A program made the translations under genes and the position numbers. A model generated the notes under the pieces. That model was not told where the DNA came from. It did no database searches and was given only the letters and a program-made list of their open reading frames with translations. DNA of 64,000 bases. Source: Chloroflexota bacterium. GTDB taxonomy: Bacteria; Chloroflexota; Anaerolineae; Aggregatilineales; Aggregatilineaceae. Numbering within the stretch: the stretch's first letter is position 1; each line of letters starts with the position of its first letter. The stretch covers positions 25,188-89,187 of the forward strand of contig JAAYCM010000033.1 in NCBI GenBank assembly GCA_012729765.1. Direction: 5' to 3'. Positions 42,670-51,335 of this stretch are shown piece after piece.

Positions 42670-43859
42670 GAACCGGCCTCGAAGTTCTGCACGATGACGA
42701 TTTTCGCCCACTGGCCGGGCAGCGTGTCGCGCTGATGACCAGTCCCGGCGCGGTCGATCATCGCCTGCGCAGCGCCTATGACCTGTTCACACGGTCGGCG
42801 GGCGTGAACCTTGTGGCGCTGTTCAGCCCGGAGCACGGCCTGAGCGGAGTCGAAGAGGCCGGGGAGCTGATCGCATCCAGCACCGATGCACGGACCGGCC
42901 TTCCAGTCTACAGCCTGCACGGTGACACCTTCCGCCCCACCGCCGATATGCTGGCGGGAGTAGACGTGATCGTCTGTGACGTGCAGGATATCGGCGTGCG
43001 CTACTACACCTATCCCTGGACGATCACGCACATCATCGAGGCGGCGGGCGAATACGGCGTGCGCGTGCTGATCCTGGACCGGCCCAACCCGCTCGGCGGG
43101 ATCGTGGTCGATGGGCCGCTGCTCGACCGGCACCTGACCTCGCTGGTCGGGCGCTATCCGGTGCCGGTGCGGCACGGCCTGACGCTGGGCGAGCTGATGC
43201 AGATGCATAACGCCACCTGGAACCCGACGCCCGCCGATCTCACCGTCATACCCTGCGACGGCTGGCGGCGCGGGATGTTGTGGCCGGATACCGGGCTGCC
43301 CTGGGTGCCGCCCTCGCCCAATTTCCCGCAGCTTGCGACGCTGGCACACTATCCCGGCGCGTGCCTGGTCGAAGGCACCCGGCTCTCGGAAGGGCGCGGC
43401 ACGACACTGCCGTTCGAGATCGTGGGCGCGCCCTGGATCGACGGCCCAGTGCTGGCCGATCATCTGCGCGGCGCGGCGTGGGGCGAACGGTTTGGGGCCG
43501 GCTTCCGCCCGCACAGCTTCCGCCCGACATTCGAAAAGTGGGCGGGGCAGGTCTGTCACGGCGTACAGGTCCACGTGCTCGACCCGGCCCGCTGGCGTCC
43601 GCTCGAAGTGTGGATCGGGCTGATCGCAGCGATTCGCACGCTGTATCCGGAGCGCTTCGAGTGGCTGCCGATCTTCGAGGGGGCCAGCGCGCCGCACTTC
43701 GACCTGCTGATCGGCTCGAAGTGGGTCCGGCGCGAGATCGAGGCCAGCGCCACCGCCGGGCAGTCAATCGAGGCCCTGCTGGCGCGTTTCGCGGTAGAAT
43801 GGGCCGACGACAGCCACGCGTTCGAAGTGCAGCGCCAGCCCTTCCTGCTGTACGATTGA
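42666..43859 (+). CDS. namZ: DUF1343 exo-beta-N-acetylmuramidase (NamZ)
   Basis: The start ATG 42666 overlaps the NagZ stop (ATGA). The 397-aa protein matches the DUF1343/NamZ family: MTSPGAVDH, VALFSPEHGLSGVEEAGE, DVQDIGVRYYTYPWT, DRPNPLGG, LPWVPPSPNFP and LVEGTRLSEGRGTTLPFE. In Bacillus subtilis NamZ (YbbC) removes terminal MurNAc from peptidoglycan fragments and is encoded next to NagZ and AmiE, the same neighbours as here. No signal peptide is present, whereas some homologues are exported, so cleavage would occur inside the cell on imported fragments. Confidence 0.92.
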   Translation: MRTGLEVLHDDDFRPLAGQRVALMTSPGAVDHRLRSAYDLFTRSAGVNLVALFSPEHGLSGVEEAGELIASSTDARTGLPVYSLHGDTFRPTADMLAGVDVIVCDVQDIGVRYYTYPWTITHIIEAAGEYGVRVLILDRPNPLGGIVVDGPLLDRHLTSLVGRYPVPVRHGLTLGELMQMHNATWNPTPADLTVIPCDGWRRGMLWPDTGLPWVPPSPNFPQLATLAHYPGACLVEGTRLSEGRGTTLPFEIVGAPWIDGPVLADHLRGAAWGERFGAGFRPHSFRPTFEKWAGQVCHGVQVHVLDPARWRPLEVWIGLIAAIRTLYPERFEWLPIFEGASAPHFDLLIGSKWVRREIEASATAGQSIEALLARFAVEWADDSHAFEVQRQPFLLYD

Positions 43860-43867
43860 GACGACCC

Positions 43868-45121
43868 ATGTCCACTCTCGACACGATCCCGGCATCCCAA
43901 CCTATCGACCGGCTCACCCCAGACGCCCGCGCCGCGCTGGAGCAGGTGATCGCGGCCTGTCTCGGTGACGTGTTCCCGGCCCTGACGCTGTGCGTGATCC
44001 GGCAGGGTGATGTACTGCTGCATGACGCCTGGGGCTGGCTCGATCCGGAGTCGCGGCGCTTCCCAACCCGGCCCGCTTCGCTCTTCGACCTGGCTTCGGT
44101 CAGCAAGCTGTTCACGATCACGGCATTTCTGACGCTGGTCAGCGAGGGCCGCGCCGGGCTGGACGATCCGCTGATCGGCGTCGTGCCGGAGTTCGGCGCG
44201 ACCGGCCCGCGTCCGCTCGATGGTGGGCAGGACCCGCACACAAAAGCGCCGCTGCCCACCCCCGACGATCTGCGCGGCCAGACCGCCGATCCCGCGCAGG
44301 TCACGTTCCGGCACCTGCTGGCGCACACCTCAGGACTGGCCCCCTGGCGCGACGTGTACCGCGCCGCCGGTCCCGCCCCGCTGCCACCCGACCAACCCGA
44401 TCCGGTATCGCGCCGCGAGCGCTGGGCCAATGCCCTGCATGCGCTGGGCGGCTATCCGTTCGTCGGCCAGCCGGGCGATGGGATCGTGCGTTACAGCGAT
44501 CTCGGCCTGATGCTGCTCGGCGAAGCAACCAGCCGCCTGCACGGGACTCCCGGCGATCTGGAGACGGCCATCCGGGCGCGTGTGCTGGAGCCGCTGGGCC
44601 TGGCTACGATCACCTACAACCCGCTGCAAGCCGGGCGCGACCGGCACACCATCGCGCCGACCGAGGACGATCCCGGCTGGCGGGGCCGCCGCTGTTGGGG
44701 CGAGGTTCACGACGAGAACGCGTGCGGCGTCGGCGGGGTGGCGGGGCACGCGGGCCTGTTTGGAGCGGCGCGCGACGTGGCGGCGCTGGGGCAGGCGTGG
44801 CTGTCCGCCGATCCGCGCCTGGGGATCGCGCCCGGCGTGCGGGCCGAGGCGATCCGCGAGCAGGCGCGCACCGGCGAGGTCCGGCGCGGGCTGGGCTGGA
44901 TGCTCAAATCGCTGGCCGATTCGGCGGTGGGCGAGCGCTTCAGCCCGGCAGCCTATGGGCATCTGGGCTTCACCGGCACGTCACTGTGGATCGATCCCGA
45001 CCGGGCGCTGGTCGTCGCCTGCCTGACCAACCGTGTGTATCCGGGGCGCGACAGGCCGGGGATTCACGCATTCCGGCGCGCCGCGCATGACGTTATCGCA
45101 GAGGTAACAGACAAACTATGA
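43868..45121 (+). CDS. Beta-lactamase-family serine hydrolase, AmiE-like MurNAc-peptide amidase
   Basis: ATG 43868 lies 8 bp after namZ; the longer open frame from 43280 is not needed. The 417-aa protein has the SxxK motif Ser77-Val-Ser-Lys80 (FDLASVSKLFT), a YxN-equivalent YSD in RYSDLGLMLLGE, and HLGFTGTSLW near the C-terminus. There is no signal peptide. Family members include penicillin-binding esterases and AmiE, which cuts the amide between MurNAc and L-Ala. Its position between NamZ and AnmK strongly suggests the AmiE role. It overlaps anmK by an ATGA. Confidence 0.85.
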   Translation: MSTLDTIPASQPIDRLTPDARAALEQVIAACLGDVFPALTLCVIRQGDVLLHDAWGWLDPESRRFPTRPASLFDLASVSKLFTITAFLTLVSEGRAGLDDPLIGVVPEFGATGPRPLDGGQDPHTKAPLPTPDDLRGQTADPAQVTFRHLLAHTSGLAPWRDVYRAAGPAPLPPDQPDPVSRRERWANALHALGGYPFVGQPGDGIVRYSDLGLMLLGEATSRLHGTPGDLETAIRARVLEPLGLATITYNPLQAGRDRHTIAPTEDDPGWRGRRCWGEVHDENACGVGGVAGHAGLFGAARDVAALGQAWLSADPRLGIAPGVRAEAIREQARTGEVRRGLGWMLKSLADSAVGERFSPAAYGHLGFTGTSLWIDPDRALVVACLTNRVYPGRDRPGIHAFRRAAHDVIAEVTDKL

Positions 45122-46302
45122 AAATCATCGGCCTGATTTCCGGCACATCCGCCGACGCCATCGACGCTGCCCTGTGCGAGATCGAAGGCGAGCCGCCGCA
45201 CATCCGGGCGCGCATCCTGGCCGCGCTGACGGTCGCCTATCCCGACGGCTTCCAGGCGCGTATCCATGCCGCGTGTATGCCCGCCCACAGCCGGGTAGAC
45301 GAGCTGTGCCAGCTCAACGCCGACCTGGGCGAGCAGTTCGCCCAGGCCGCGCTGCGGGTGATCGCGCAGGCCGGGCTGGAGCCGGGCGACATCGATTTGA
45401 TCGGCTCGCACGGGCAGACGGTGTGGCACATGGTCGAGCCGGGCGGACGCGTAACCTCAACGCTGCAACTGACCGAAGCCAGCATCATCGCGGAGCGGAC
45501 CGCGATCACAACCGTGAGCAACTTCCGCCCGCGTGATGTCGCCGCCGGGGGGCAGGGCGCGCCGCTGACCAGCTATGCCGACTGGCTGCTGCTGCGCCAT
45601 CCGGAGCACTGGCGGGCGGTGCAAAACCTGGGCGGGATCGCCAACGTCACGTTTCTGCCGCCGATCGCGGACACATCAAGCGATCCGCTGGCGCTGGATA
45701 CCGGCCCCAGCAACGCGCTGATCGACGGAGCCGTAACCGAGATCACCGGCGGGGTGCAGCATTTCGACCACGACGGGCAGATGGCCGCGCAGGGCCGCGT
45801 CGATGACGAGTGGCTGTGCGCGCTGCTGGCACATCCCTATTACCAGCGCAGGCCGCCCAAGACCACCGGGCGCGAGCTGTTCGGGGCGGAGATGGCGGCG
45901 CAGTTGGTGCAGGAAGGCCGCGCACGCGGGTTGACCGATGCCGACATCGTCGCCACGCTCACCATGCTGACCGCCGCCACGATTGAGGACGCCTACCGGC
46001 GTTTTGCCCCTGGCCCGGTCGCGGAGATCATCCTGGGCGGCGGCGGATCGCGCAACCCGGAGCTGGTCCGCCTGCTGCGCGCGCGCTTCGACCCGGTCCC
46101 CGTGCGCAGCCATGAGGATATCGGCCTGGACAGCGACAACAAAGAGGCGCTGGTCTTTGCGCTGCTGGCCCACGAAACCTGGCATCACCGGCCCGGCGTC
46201 CATCCCGCGCTGACCGGGGCGCAGCACGCGAGCGTGTTGGGGCAGATCACGCCCGGCGCGAACTACGCCGATCTGATCCGCCGGACATGGTGCGGCGCAT
46301 GA
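45118..46302 (+). CDS. anmK: Anhydro-N-acetylmuramic acid kinase
   Basis: The 394-aa protein begins MKIIGLISGTSADAIDAAL, the AnmK phosphate-loop signature. It continues with GSHGQTVWH, NLGGIANVTFLP, DTGPSNALID and ILGGGGSRNPELV, all diagnostic. AnmK opens the 1,6-anhydro bond of anhydroMurNAc and phosphorylates it to MurNAc-6-phosphate, the substrate of MurQ encoded two genes on. It overlaps both neighbours by 4 bp. Presence of AnmK implies that lytic-transglycosylase products (anhydro sugars) are recycled. Confidence 0.95.
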   Translation: MKIIGLISGTSADAIDAALCEIEGEPPHIRARILAALTVAYPDGFQARIHAACMPAHSRVDELCQLNADLGEQFAQAALRVIAQAGLEPGDIDLIGSHGQTVWHMVEPGGRVTSTLQLTEASIIAERTAITTVSNFRPRDVAAGGQGAPLTSYADWLLLRHPEHWRAVQNLGGIANVTFLPPIADTSSDPLALDTGPSNALIDGAVTEITGGVQHFDHDGQMAAQGRVDDEWLCALLAHPYYQRRPPKTTGRELFGAEMAAQLVQEGRARGLTDADIVATLTMLTAATIEDAYRRFAPGPVAEIILGGGGSRNPELVRLLRARFDPVPVRSHEDIGLDSDNKEALVFALLAHETWHHRPGVHPALTGAQHASVLGQITPGANYADLIRRTWCGA

Positions 46303-47228
46303 CCGGATCACCCTTCGTGCTGGGGATCGACGGGGGCGGCAGCACGGTACGGGCGGCGGTCGTCTCGTCCGATCTCCAGCTTCGCGGGCAGAGCCAGGGG
46401 CCGGCAGCCAATCCCGGCACGGTCGGGCGCGAATCCGCGGCGCAGCGGATTCAGGATGCTGTCCGCGCCGCGCTGGACGATGCCGGGCTGGAGCCGGGCC
46501 AGATCGCGGCGGTGGGGATCGGCGTCGCCGGGGCAGCGGCGGCGCACGCCGAAGCCTGGCTGCGCGCCGTCGTGCGCGACGTGCTGCCGGGGGCATTGGT
46601 CGCGCCCAGCGCCGATTACGAGATCGCGCTGGTCGGGGCGCTGGGGCGGCGGCGGGGCGTGCTGGTCCTGGCCGGAACAGGCAGCCTGGCCTATGGCATG
46701 AACGCGGCGGGCGAGTCGGCGCTGGCCGGCGGATGGGGCTATCTGCTCGGCGACGAGGGCGGCGGGTGCTGGCTGGGGCTGGAAGGGCTGCGGGCCGTGA
46801 TCCGGGCCGACGACGGCAGCGGGCCGGAAACATCCCTGAGTGGGGCGCTGCTGGCCGCGCTGGAAATCGACCGCCCGCGCGACCTGATCCCCTGGCTCTA
46901 TGGGGCCGGGACGCCGCGCACCCAGGCCATCGCGGCGCTGGCTCCAATCGTGTTGGAGCAGGCCGCCGCCGGGGACGCCGCCGCGCAGGAAATTATCGCC
47001 CGTGCGGCGCACCATCTCGCCCACCTGGCGCGCACGGTGATCAGCCGCCTGAGCCTGCCCGCACCCGATATTGCCTTTGCGGGCGGGCTGCTGGGCGCGC
47101 TTAACCCGCTTAGCGCGGCGCTGTGCCGGGAATTAGATTTGCCCGCGCTGCCGGTCCCGCGCCACCCGCCGGTGATCGGTGCGGCGCGGCTGGCGCTCGA
47201 CCTGTTGGACTGGCCCGCTTCCCCTTAG
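46299..47228 (+). CDS. BadF/NagK-type amino-sugar kinase
   Basis: ATG 46299 lies in an ATGA overlap with anmK (an ATG at 46287 is also in frame), giving 309 aa. Motifs of the ASKHA BadF/BcrA family are clear: GIDGGGSTVRAAVV (phosphate 1), GIGVAGAAAAHA, VLAGTGSLAYGMN (phosphate 2), GGWGYLLGDEGGGCWLG and FAGGLLGALNP (adenosine). Members in recycling clusters are GlcNAc kinases or MurNAc/GlcNAc kinases (MurK). It would phosphorylate GlcNAc released by NagZ and possibly MurNAc released by NamZ, which MurQ needs in the 6-phospho form. The exact sugar specificity cannot be read from sequence. Confidence 0.88.
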   Translation: MTGSPFVLGIDGGGSTVRAAVVSSDLQLRGQSQGPAANPGTVGRESAAQRIQDAVRAALDDAGLEPGQIAAVGIGVAGAAAAHAEAWLRAVVRDVLPGALVAPSADYEIALVGALGRRRGVLVLAGTGSLAYGMNAAGESALAGGWGYLLGDEGGGCWLGLEGLRAVIRADDGSGPETSLSGALLAALEIDRPRDLIPWLYGAGTPRTQAIAALAPIVLEQAAAGDAAAQEIIARAAHHLAHLARTVISRLSLPAPDIAFAGGLLGALNPLSAALCRELDLPALPVPRHPPVIGAARLALDLLDWPASP

Positions 47229-47255
47229 CCTGTCGTGTTGAAGGACGATGACACC

Positions 47256-48137
47256 ATGTTGACCGAAACCCCCAACCCGCGCAGCACCCAGATCGACCAG
47301 CTTCCCACGCTGGACATTTTGCAGATCATGAACGAGGAAGATGCCAGCGTCGCGGCGGCGGTGCAGCGTGCCCTGCCGCAGATCGCGCAGGCAGTCGATG
47401 TGATCGTCGAGCGGCTGCGCGCCGGGGGGCGGCTGATCTATGCTGGGGCGGGGACCAGCGGGCGGCTGGGTGTGCTGGACGCGGTCGAATGCGTGCCGAC
47501 TTTCAGCACCAATCCGGAGCTGGTGCAGGGGATGCTGGCGGGCGGCGACCGCGCACTGACACACTCGATTGAGGGCGCGGAAGATGATCGCGCGCTGGGG
47601 CGGGCCGATCTGCTGGCGCGGCATGTGAGCGCGCGCGATGTCGTGGTCGGGATCGCGGCCAGCGGGCGGACCCCGTATGTGATCGGCGCGCTGGAAGCCG
47701 CCAATGAGGCCGGGGCGGCGACCATCGGGATCGCGTGCAACGAGCCGGCCCCACTGCTCGATGCCGCGCAGATCAGGATCGCGGCGCTGGTCGGGCCGGA
47801 GATCATCGCCGGCTCTACACGCCTCAAGTCCGGCACGGCACAGAAGATGATCCTCAACATGCTCAGCACGGCCAGCATGATCCGGCTGGGCAAGGTCTAC
47901 GGGAACCGCATGGTCGATGTCAAAGTGACCAACCAGAAGCTCGCCCGGCGCGCGCAGGGCATGGTCGCGGAGATCGGCGGGGTGAGCGAGGCCGAAGCCG
48001 CCGATCTGCTGGTCGCAAGCGGTAATCACGCCAAGGTCGCAATCGTGATGGCGCGGCGCGGCGTGAGCGCCGACGAAGCACGCGCGCTGCTCGCTGCGGC
48101 GAATGGCCACCTGCGCCCGGTGATCGACCCGGCGTGA
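47256..48137 (+). CDS. murQ: N-acetylmuramic acid 6-phosphate etherase
   Basis: ATG 47256 is chosen over GTG 47235, giving 293 aa. Although the first residues lack the canonical TE-x-R start, QIDQLPTLDILQIMNEEDAS, YAGAGTSGRLGVLDAVECVP, EGAEDDRALG, GIAASGRTPYVIGAL and KSGTAQKMILNMLST are characteristic MurQ/SIS segments. It removes the lactyl ether from MurNAc-6-P to yield GlcNAc-6-P. It is the last rightward gene of the recycling operon and is convergent with lysA at a 9-bp gap. No NagA deacetylase or NagB deaminase is encoded here. Confidence 0.95.
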   Translation: MLTETPNPRSTQIDQLPTLDILQIMNEEDASVAAAVQRALPQIAQAVDVIVERLRAGGRLIYAGAGTSGRLGVLDAVECVPTFSTNPELVQGMLAGGDRALTHSIEGAEDDRALGRADLLARHVSARDVVVGIAASGRTPYVIGALEAANEAGAATIGIACNEPAPLLDAAQIRIAALVGPEIIAGSTRLKSGTAQKMILNMLSTASMIRLGKVYGNRMVDVKVTNQKLARRAQGMVAEIGGVSEAEAADLLVASGNHAKVAIVMARRGVSADEARALLAAANGHLRPVIDPA

Positions 48138-48146
48138 GCGCGCCCG

Positions 48147-49379
48147 CTACTCGACTTCCAGCCGCAGCAGGTCGTCCCACGTCTCGCGGCGGCGGATGAT
48201 GCGCCACTGCGCGCCTTCGACCAGCACTTCCGGCGGGCGCGGGCGCTGGTTGTAATTCGACGCCATTACCATCCCATACGCCCCGGCGACCAGCACCGCC
48301 AGCCGGTCTCCGGCGGCCAGCGGCGGCAGCGCGGCGTCACGATTGAGCACATCCGCCGACTCGCACACCGGCCCGACTACGATCGAGGGCCGGGCGGCGT
48401 CATCACTCATGCGCACCGGCACGACCGGATGCACCGCCTCATACAGCGCCGGGCGCAGCAGCTCGGTCATACTGCCATCGGTGATCACGAAGCGCGCCCC
48501 GCCCTGTTCCTTGACGTACAACACCGTGACCAGCAGCAGCCCGGCGTCCGCCACAATCGCGCGCCCCGGCTCGATCTTGACCTGCCAGCCGCGCAGCAGC
48601 GGCGCGAGCGCGTCGGCAAAGGCGTTCAATGAGGGGTAATCGTCCGCTTCGGTATAGCGCACCGGGAAGCCGCCGCCGAGATTGAGCGTGCGCAGGTCGG
48701 GATAGGGCGCGGCCAATGCCTGGGCCTGCCGCACCGCTTCGACCGTCTCCGCCACACTGCCGAGCTGGCTCCCGATGTGCACGTGCAGCCCGGCGATATC
48801 CAGGTGCGGGTACTGATCGCGCGCCGCCAGCAACGCCGCGACCGTGTCCGGCGGCAGGCCAAACTTCGCGCCGAAGTGGCCGGTCGCGATGTGGCGGTGC
48901 GTCTGCGCCTGGATGCCGGGGTTGAGCCGCAGCGCGACCATCGCCCGCCGGTTCTGTTCCCCCGCCAGATGATCGAGCAGGCGCAGCTCGTCCGCGCTCT
49001 CGACGTTGAACCAGCCGACGCCAGCATCGAGGGCATAATGCAGCTCGTCGCGGGTCTTGCCGACGCCCGCGAACACGATCCGCGCCGGATCGACGCCTGC
49101 CTGCTGCGCACGGTAGATCTCGCCCGCGCTCACGGCGTCCATCCCCAGGCCCACCTCAGCCAGCAGCCGGACCAGGGCCAGAGCCGCGTTGGCCTTCAGG
49201 CTGTAGTGGAGCGCCGCGCCGAGCGGGGCGAAAGCCGCCTGGATCCGCTCGACGTTTGCCCGCACGCGCGCCGCGCTGTAGACGTAAGCCGGGGTATCGA
49301 CCGCGTCCGCAAGCGAGTCCAGCCGCACGCCGTCCACCCACAGATGGCCATCCCGATCATGAAACGATTCATGCAGCAT
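48147..49379 (-). CDS. lysA: Diaminopimelate decarboxylase family protein
   Basis: The 410-aa PLP enzyme (fold III) has Lys62 in HYSLKAN as the cofactor lysine, VHIGSQL, the EPGRAIV phosphate-binding segment and the catalytic Cys in VCESADVL. The C-terminal GAYGMVMASNYNQRPRP is typical of LysA. It starts 11 bp inside the upstream epimerase gene, so the two are translationally coupled. Next to recycling genes it may convert recovered diaminopimelate to lysine. Anaerolineae cell walls sometimes contain ornithine instead, and related decarboxylases accept other diamino acids, so the substrate deserves caution even though the motifs are those of LysA. Confidence 0.9.
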   Translation of the reverse strand: MLHESFHDRDGHLWVDGVRLDSLADAVDTPAYVYSAARVRANVERIQAAFAPLGAALHYSLKANAALALVRLLAEVGLGMDAVSAGEIYRAQQAGVDPARIVFAGVGKTRDELHYALDAGVGWFNVESADELRLLDHLAGEQNRRAMVALRLNPGIQAQTHRHIATGHFGAKFGLPPDTVAALLAARDQYPHLDIAGLHVHIGSQLGSVAETVEAVRQAQALAAPYPDLRTLNLGGGFPVRYTEADDYPSLNAFADALAPLLRGWQVKIEPGRAIVADAGLLLVTVLYVKEQGGARFVITDGSMTELLRPALYEAVHPVVPVRMSDDAARPSIVVGPVCESADVLNRDAALPPLAAGDRLAVLVAGAYGMVMASNYNQRPRPPEVLVEGAQWRIIRRRETWDDLLRLEVE

Positions 49380-50412
49380 GGCGCGACACTCCCAGGCCGG
49401 GCGCGTCCGGCAGGATCAGGCGGCCCGCTTCCAGCCGCACGCCGCGATAGGGGTCATTCGTCACCAGCAGGTTGCCGTCGAGATCGGCGTAATCGGCCAG
49501 TGGGGCCAGGTGCGCGGCGGCGGTCACGGCCACTGAGCTTTCGACCATGCAGCCGATCATGACCTGCATCCCGCACGCGCGGGCCAGCGCGATCATCTGG
49601 CGGGCCGCGCGCAGGCCGCCGCACTTCGCCAGCTTGATATTGACTCCATCGGCCAGCCCGGCCAGCGGCAGCACGCTCGCCACACCCTGCACCGATTCAT
49701 CCGCGATTATGGGCAGCGCGTCCGGGGGCAGACCGGCCCGCAGCGCGCGCCAGCCGTCCCAATCGTCGCGCGCGACCGGCTGCTCGACAAAGCGCACGCC
49801 CAGCGCCGCCAGTCGGGGCATGATCCCCAGTGCATCCGCCGCGCTCCAGCCGCCGTTGGCATCCACACACAGCGCCGCGCCGGTTTCCGCACGCGCCATC
49901 TGCACCAGCGCCAGATCGCGCTCGACGCTGCCGCTGCCCAGCTTGAGCTTGATCAGGCTGTACCCGGCGTCGGATACCGCCCGAACCTGTGCACGGTAGG
50001 CGGCTTCGTCGCCAGACATCGCAACCGTGAATGAGCTGTGCGGGCAGCGCGCCGGGTTGTGGCCCCACAGCCGGTAGAGCGGCTGGCCGAGCTGCTGGCC
50101 CCACAGATCATGCAGGGCCGTGTCGATTGCGGCGCGGGCAGGGATCGAGTCGGCGGGCGGCAGACGGTCGAGCGCGTCTTCCAGCCACAGCGGATTCTCG
50201 CCCAGCGCGGCCAGCGTGGCCGGATCGGTCGCGTAGCGGATCACGCGCTCCGGCGTCTCGTGGTAATAGGGCACGACCGCCGCCTCGCCCAGGCCGGTGT
50301 AATGCCCGTCACTGATGCGCACGACCACGTTCTCGCGCAGGGTGCTGGTCCCATACGATAGGGTAAAGGGGTTCTCAAGCTGGAGTGCCAGCCGCTCGAT
50401 CTCGATCTGCAT
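49369..50412 (-). CDS. Dipeptide epimerase (L-Ala-D/L-Glu type), enolase superfamily
   Basis: The 347-aa protein shows the muconate-lactonizing/dipeptide epimerase pattern: the acid-base pair Lys155-x-Lys157 in LIKLKLGS and Lys260 in VNIKLAKCGG, and metal ligands Asp184 (VDANGGW), Glu210 (FVEQP) and Asp238 (IADES). YcjG/YkfB enzymes epimerise L-Ala-D-Glu from murein to L-Ala-L-Glu so ordinary peptidases can degrade it. It pairs well with the YkfC-like peptidase encoded at 39011. It is the first gene of the leftward pair with lysA. Confidence 0.92.
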   Translation of the reverse strand: MQIEIERLALQLENPFTLSYGTSTLRENVVVRISDGHYTGLGEAAVVPYYHETPERVIRYATDPATLAALGENPLWLEDALDRLPPADSIPARAAIDTALHDLWGQQLGQPLYRLWGHNPARCPHSSFTVAMSGDEAAYRAQVRAVSDAGYSLIKLKLGSGSVERDLALVQMARAETGAALCVDANGGWSAADALGIMPRLAALGVRFVEQPVARDDWDGWRALRAGLPPDALPIIADESVQGVASVLPLAGLADGVNIKLAKCGGLRAARQMIALARACGMQVMIGCMVESSVAVTAAAHLAPLADYADLDGNLLVTNDPYRGVRLEAGRLILPDAPGLGVSRHAA

Positions 50413-50426
50413 GACTCGCCTGCCGG

Positions 50427-50455
50427 TTGACTTTAGGAAAGGGGCGTGTTATATC
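50427..50455 (+). promoter_or_regulatory. Candidate promoter of the hypothetical protein gene
   Basis: TTGACT (50427-50432), a 17-bp spacer and TATATC (50450-50455). The start codon lies 44 bp further at 50499. Confidence 0.5.
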
Positions 50456-50498
50456 CACCCGCGCGATTATACCTCGTGAACAAGGCGGAGAGTGCCGG

Positions 50499-51335
50499 AT
50501 GACAACTCCCTACGATGGCCGGATTCTGTGGTGGCACTGGAAGGGCAGCGCCGTCAGTGCGGAGCGCATCGACGAGCTGGCCGCGCTGGTCAAAACCGAG
50601 ACGCCCAACGCTGCCGGGATCGCGCTCAAGACCAGCAACGGGCGGCAGTGGCAGGGCGAGTACGACGATCCGAACGCGGCGCTGGCGATCAGCGGGCCGG
50701 AGTCGATCGCGCGCTGGGTGGAGACGCTGAACCGGCACGGGCTGGAAACGCATCTGTGGTGTGTGGTGCACGGGCGCGATGTAGATGCCGAGGCGGAACG
50801 TATCATCGAGGCGTGCCATGTGCCGGGCGTGCACTCGATGATCCTGGATGTCGAGGCGGGCGAGCGCTATTTCGGCAGCCAGCCGCCTGCCACCGCCCGC
50901 GCCCTGATCACCCGTGTCCGCCGCGCCATCCCCGCTGACTTTCACCTGGGGCTGTGCGCGTTTGTCGGCGGCGACGAGTTGGAGACGATCCACATCGACG
51001 AGTGGCTGCCGCACGTCCAAAGCCTGCACCCGATGATCTATCACTGGGATTTCAGCCAGGGCACAAGCGGTCCCCGGCCCTACATCGACGATGCCTTCGC
51101 GCGGCTCGCGCCCTACGCCCGACCCGTCGCGCCGATCCTGCAAACCTACGCTGATCCGCACACCGGCCAGCCCGTGCCCGGCGAGCACATCATCGAGGCC
51201 GGACAGTACGCGTTCGAGCGCGGTGCCGCCGGGATCAGCTTCTTCCGCCTCGGCCACGCGGACGACACCTCCGGGCCGGAGCAGTTCGCCGCCGTGCGCC
51301 GGATCGAACCGCGCCGCCCGTATTCTGAGGCTTAG
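50499..51335 (+). CDS. Conserved hypothetical protein, possible TIM-barrel glycosidase-like
   Basis: ATG 50499 has GGCGGAG about 10 nt upstream, giving 278 aa; the open frame to 50427 overlaps the promoter. No signal peptide is present. Alternating strands and helices (ILWWHWKGSAVSAERI, LETHLWCVVHGR, HSMILDVEAGERYFG, LGLCAFVGGDE, HPMIYHWDFSQG, PVAPILQTYADP, GAAGISFFRLGHA) suggest an eight-stranded barrel. Acidic residues at strand ends (ILDVE) recall GH25-like or other glycosidases. I do not recognise a specific family. It lies beside cell-wall recycling genes, which makes a glycan link possible but unproven. Its last 4 bp overlap the convergent recombinase gene. Confidence 0.65.
   Translation: MTTPYDGRILWWHWKGSAVSAERIDELAALVKTETPNAAGIALKTSNGRQWQGEYDDPNAALAISGPESIARWVETLNRHGLETHLWCVVHGRDVDAEAERIIEACHVPGVHSMILDVEAGERYFGSQPPATARALITRVRRAIPADFHLGLCAFVGGDELETIHIDEWLPHVQSLHPMIYHWDFSQGTSGPRPYIDDAFARLAPYARPVAPILQTYADPHTGQPVPGEHIIEAGQYAFERGAAGISFFRLGHADDTSGPEQFAAVRRIEPRRPYSEA

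Noticed and set aside
42516..43697. A 393-codon minus-strand frame opposite nagZ/namZ
   Set aside because: Shadow of the DUF1343 gene; composition is Arg/Pro-rich and no family is visible.
43280..43867. N-terminal extension of the serine hydrolase frame
   Set aside because: It overlaps namZ in another frame, is Arg/Ala/Pro-rich, and ATG 43868 gives the normal family length.
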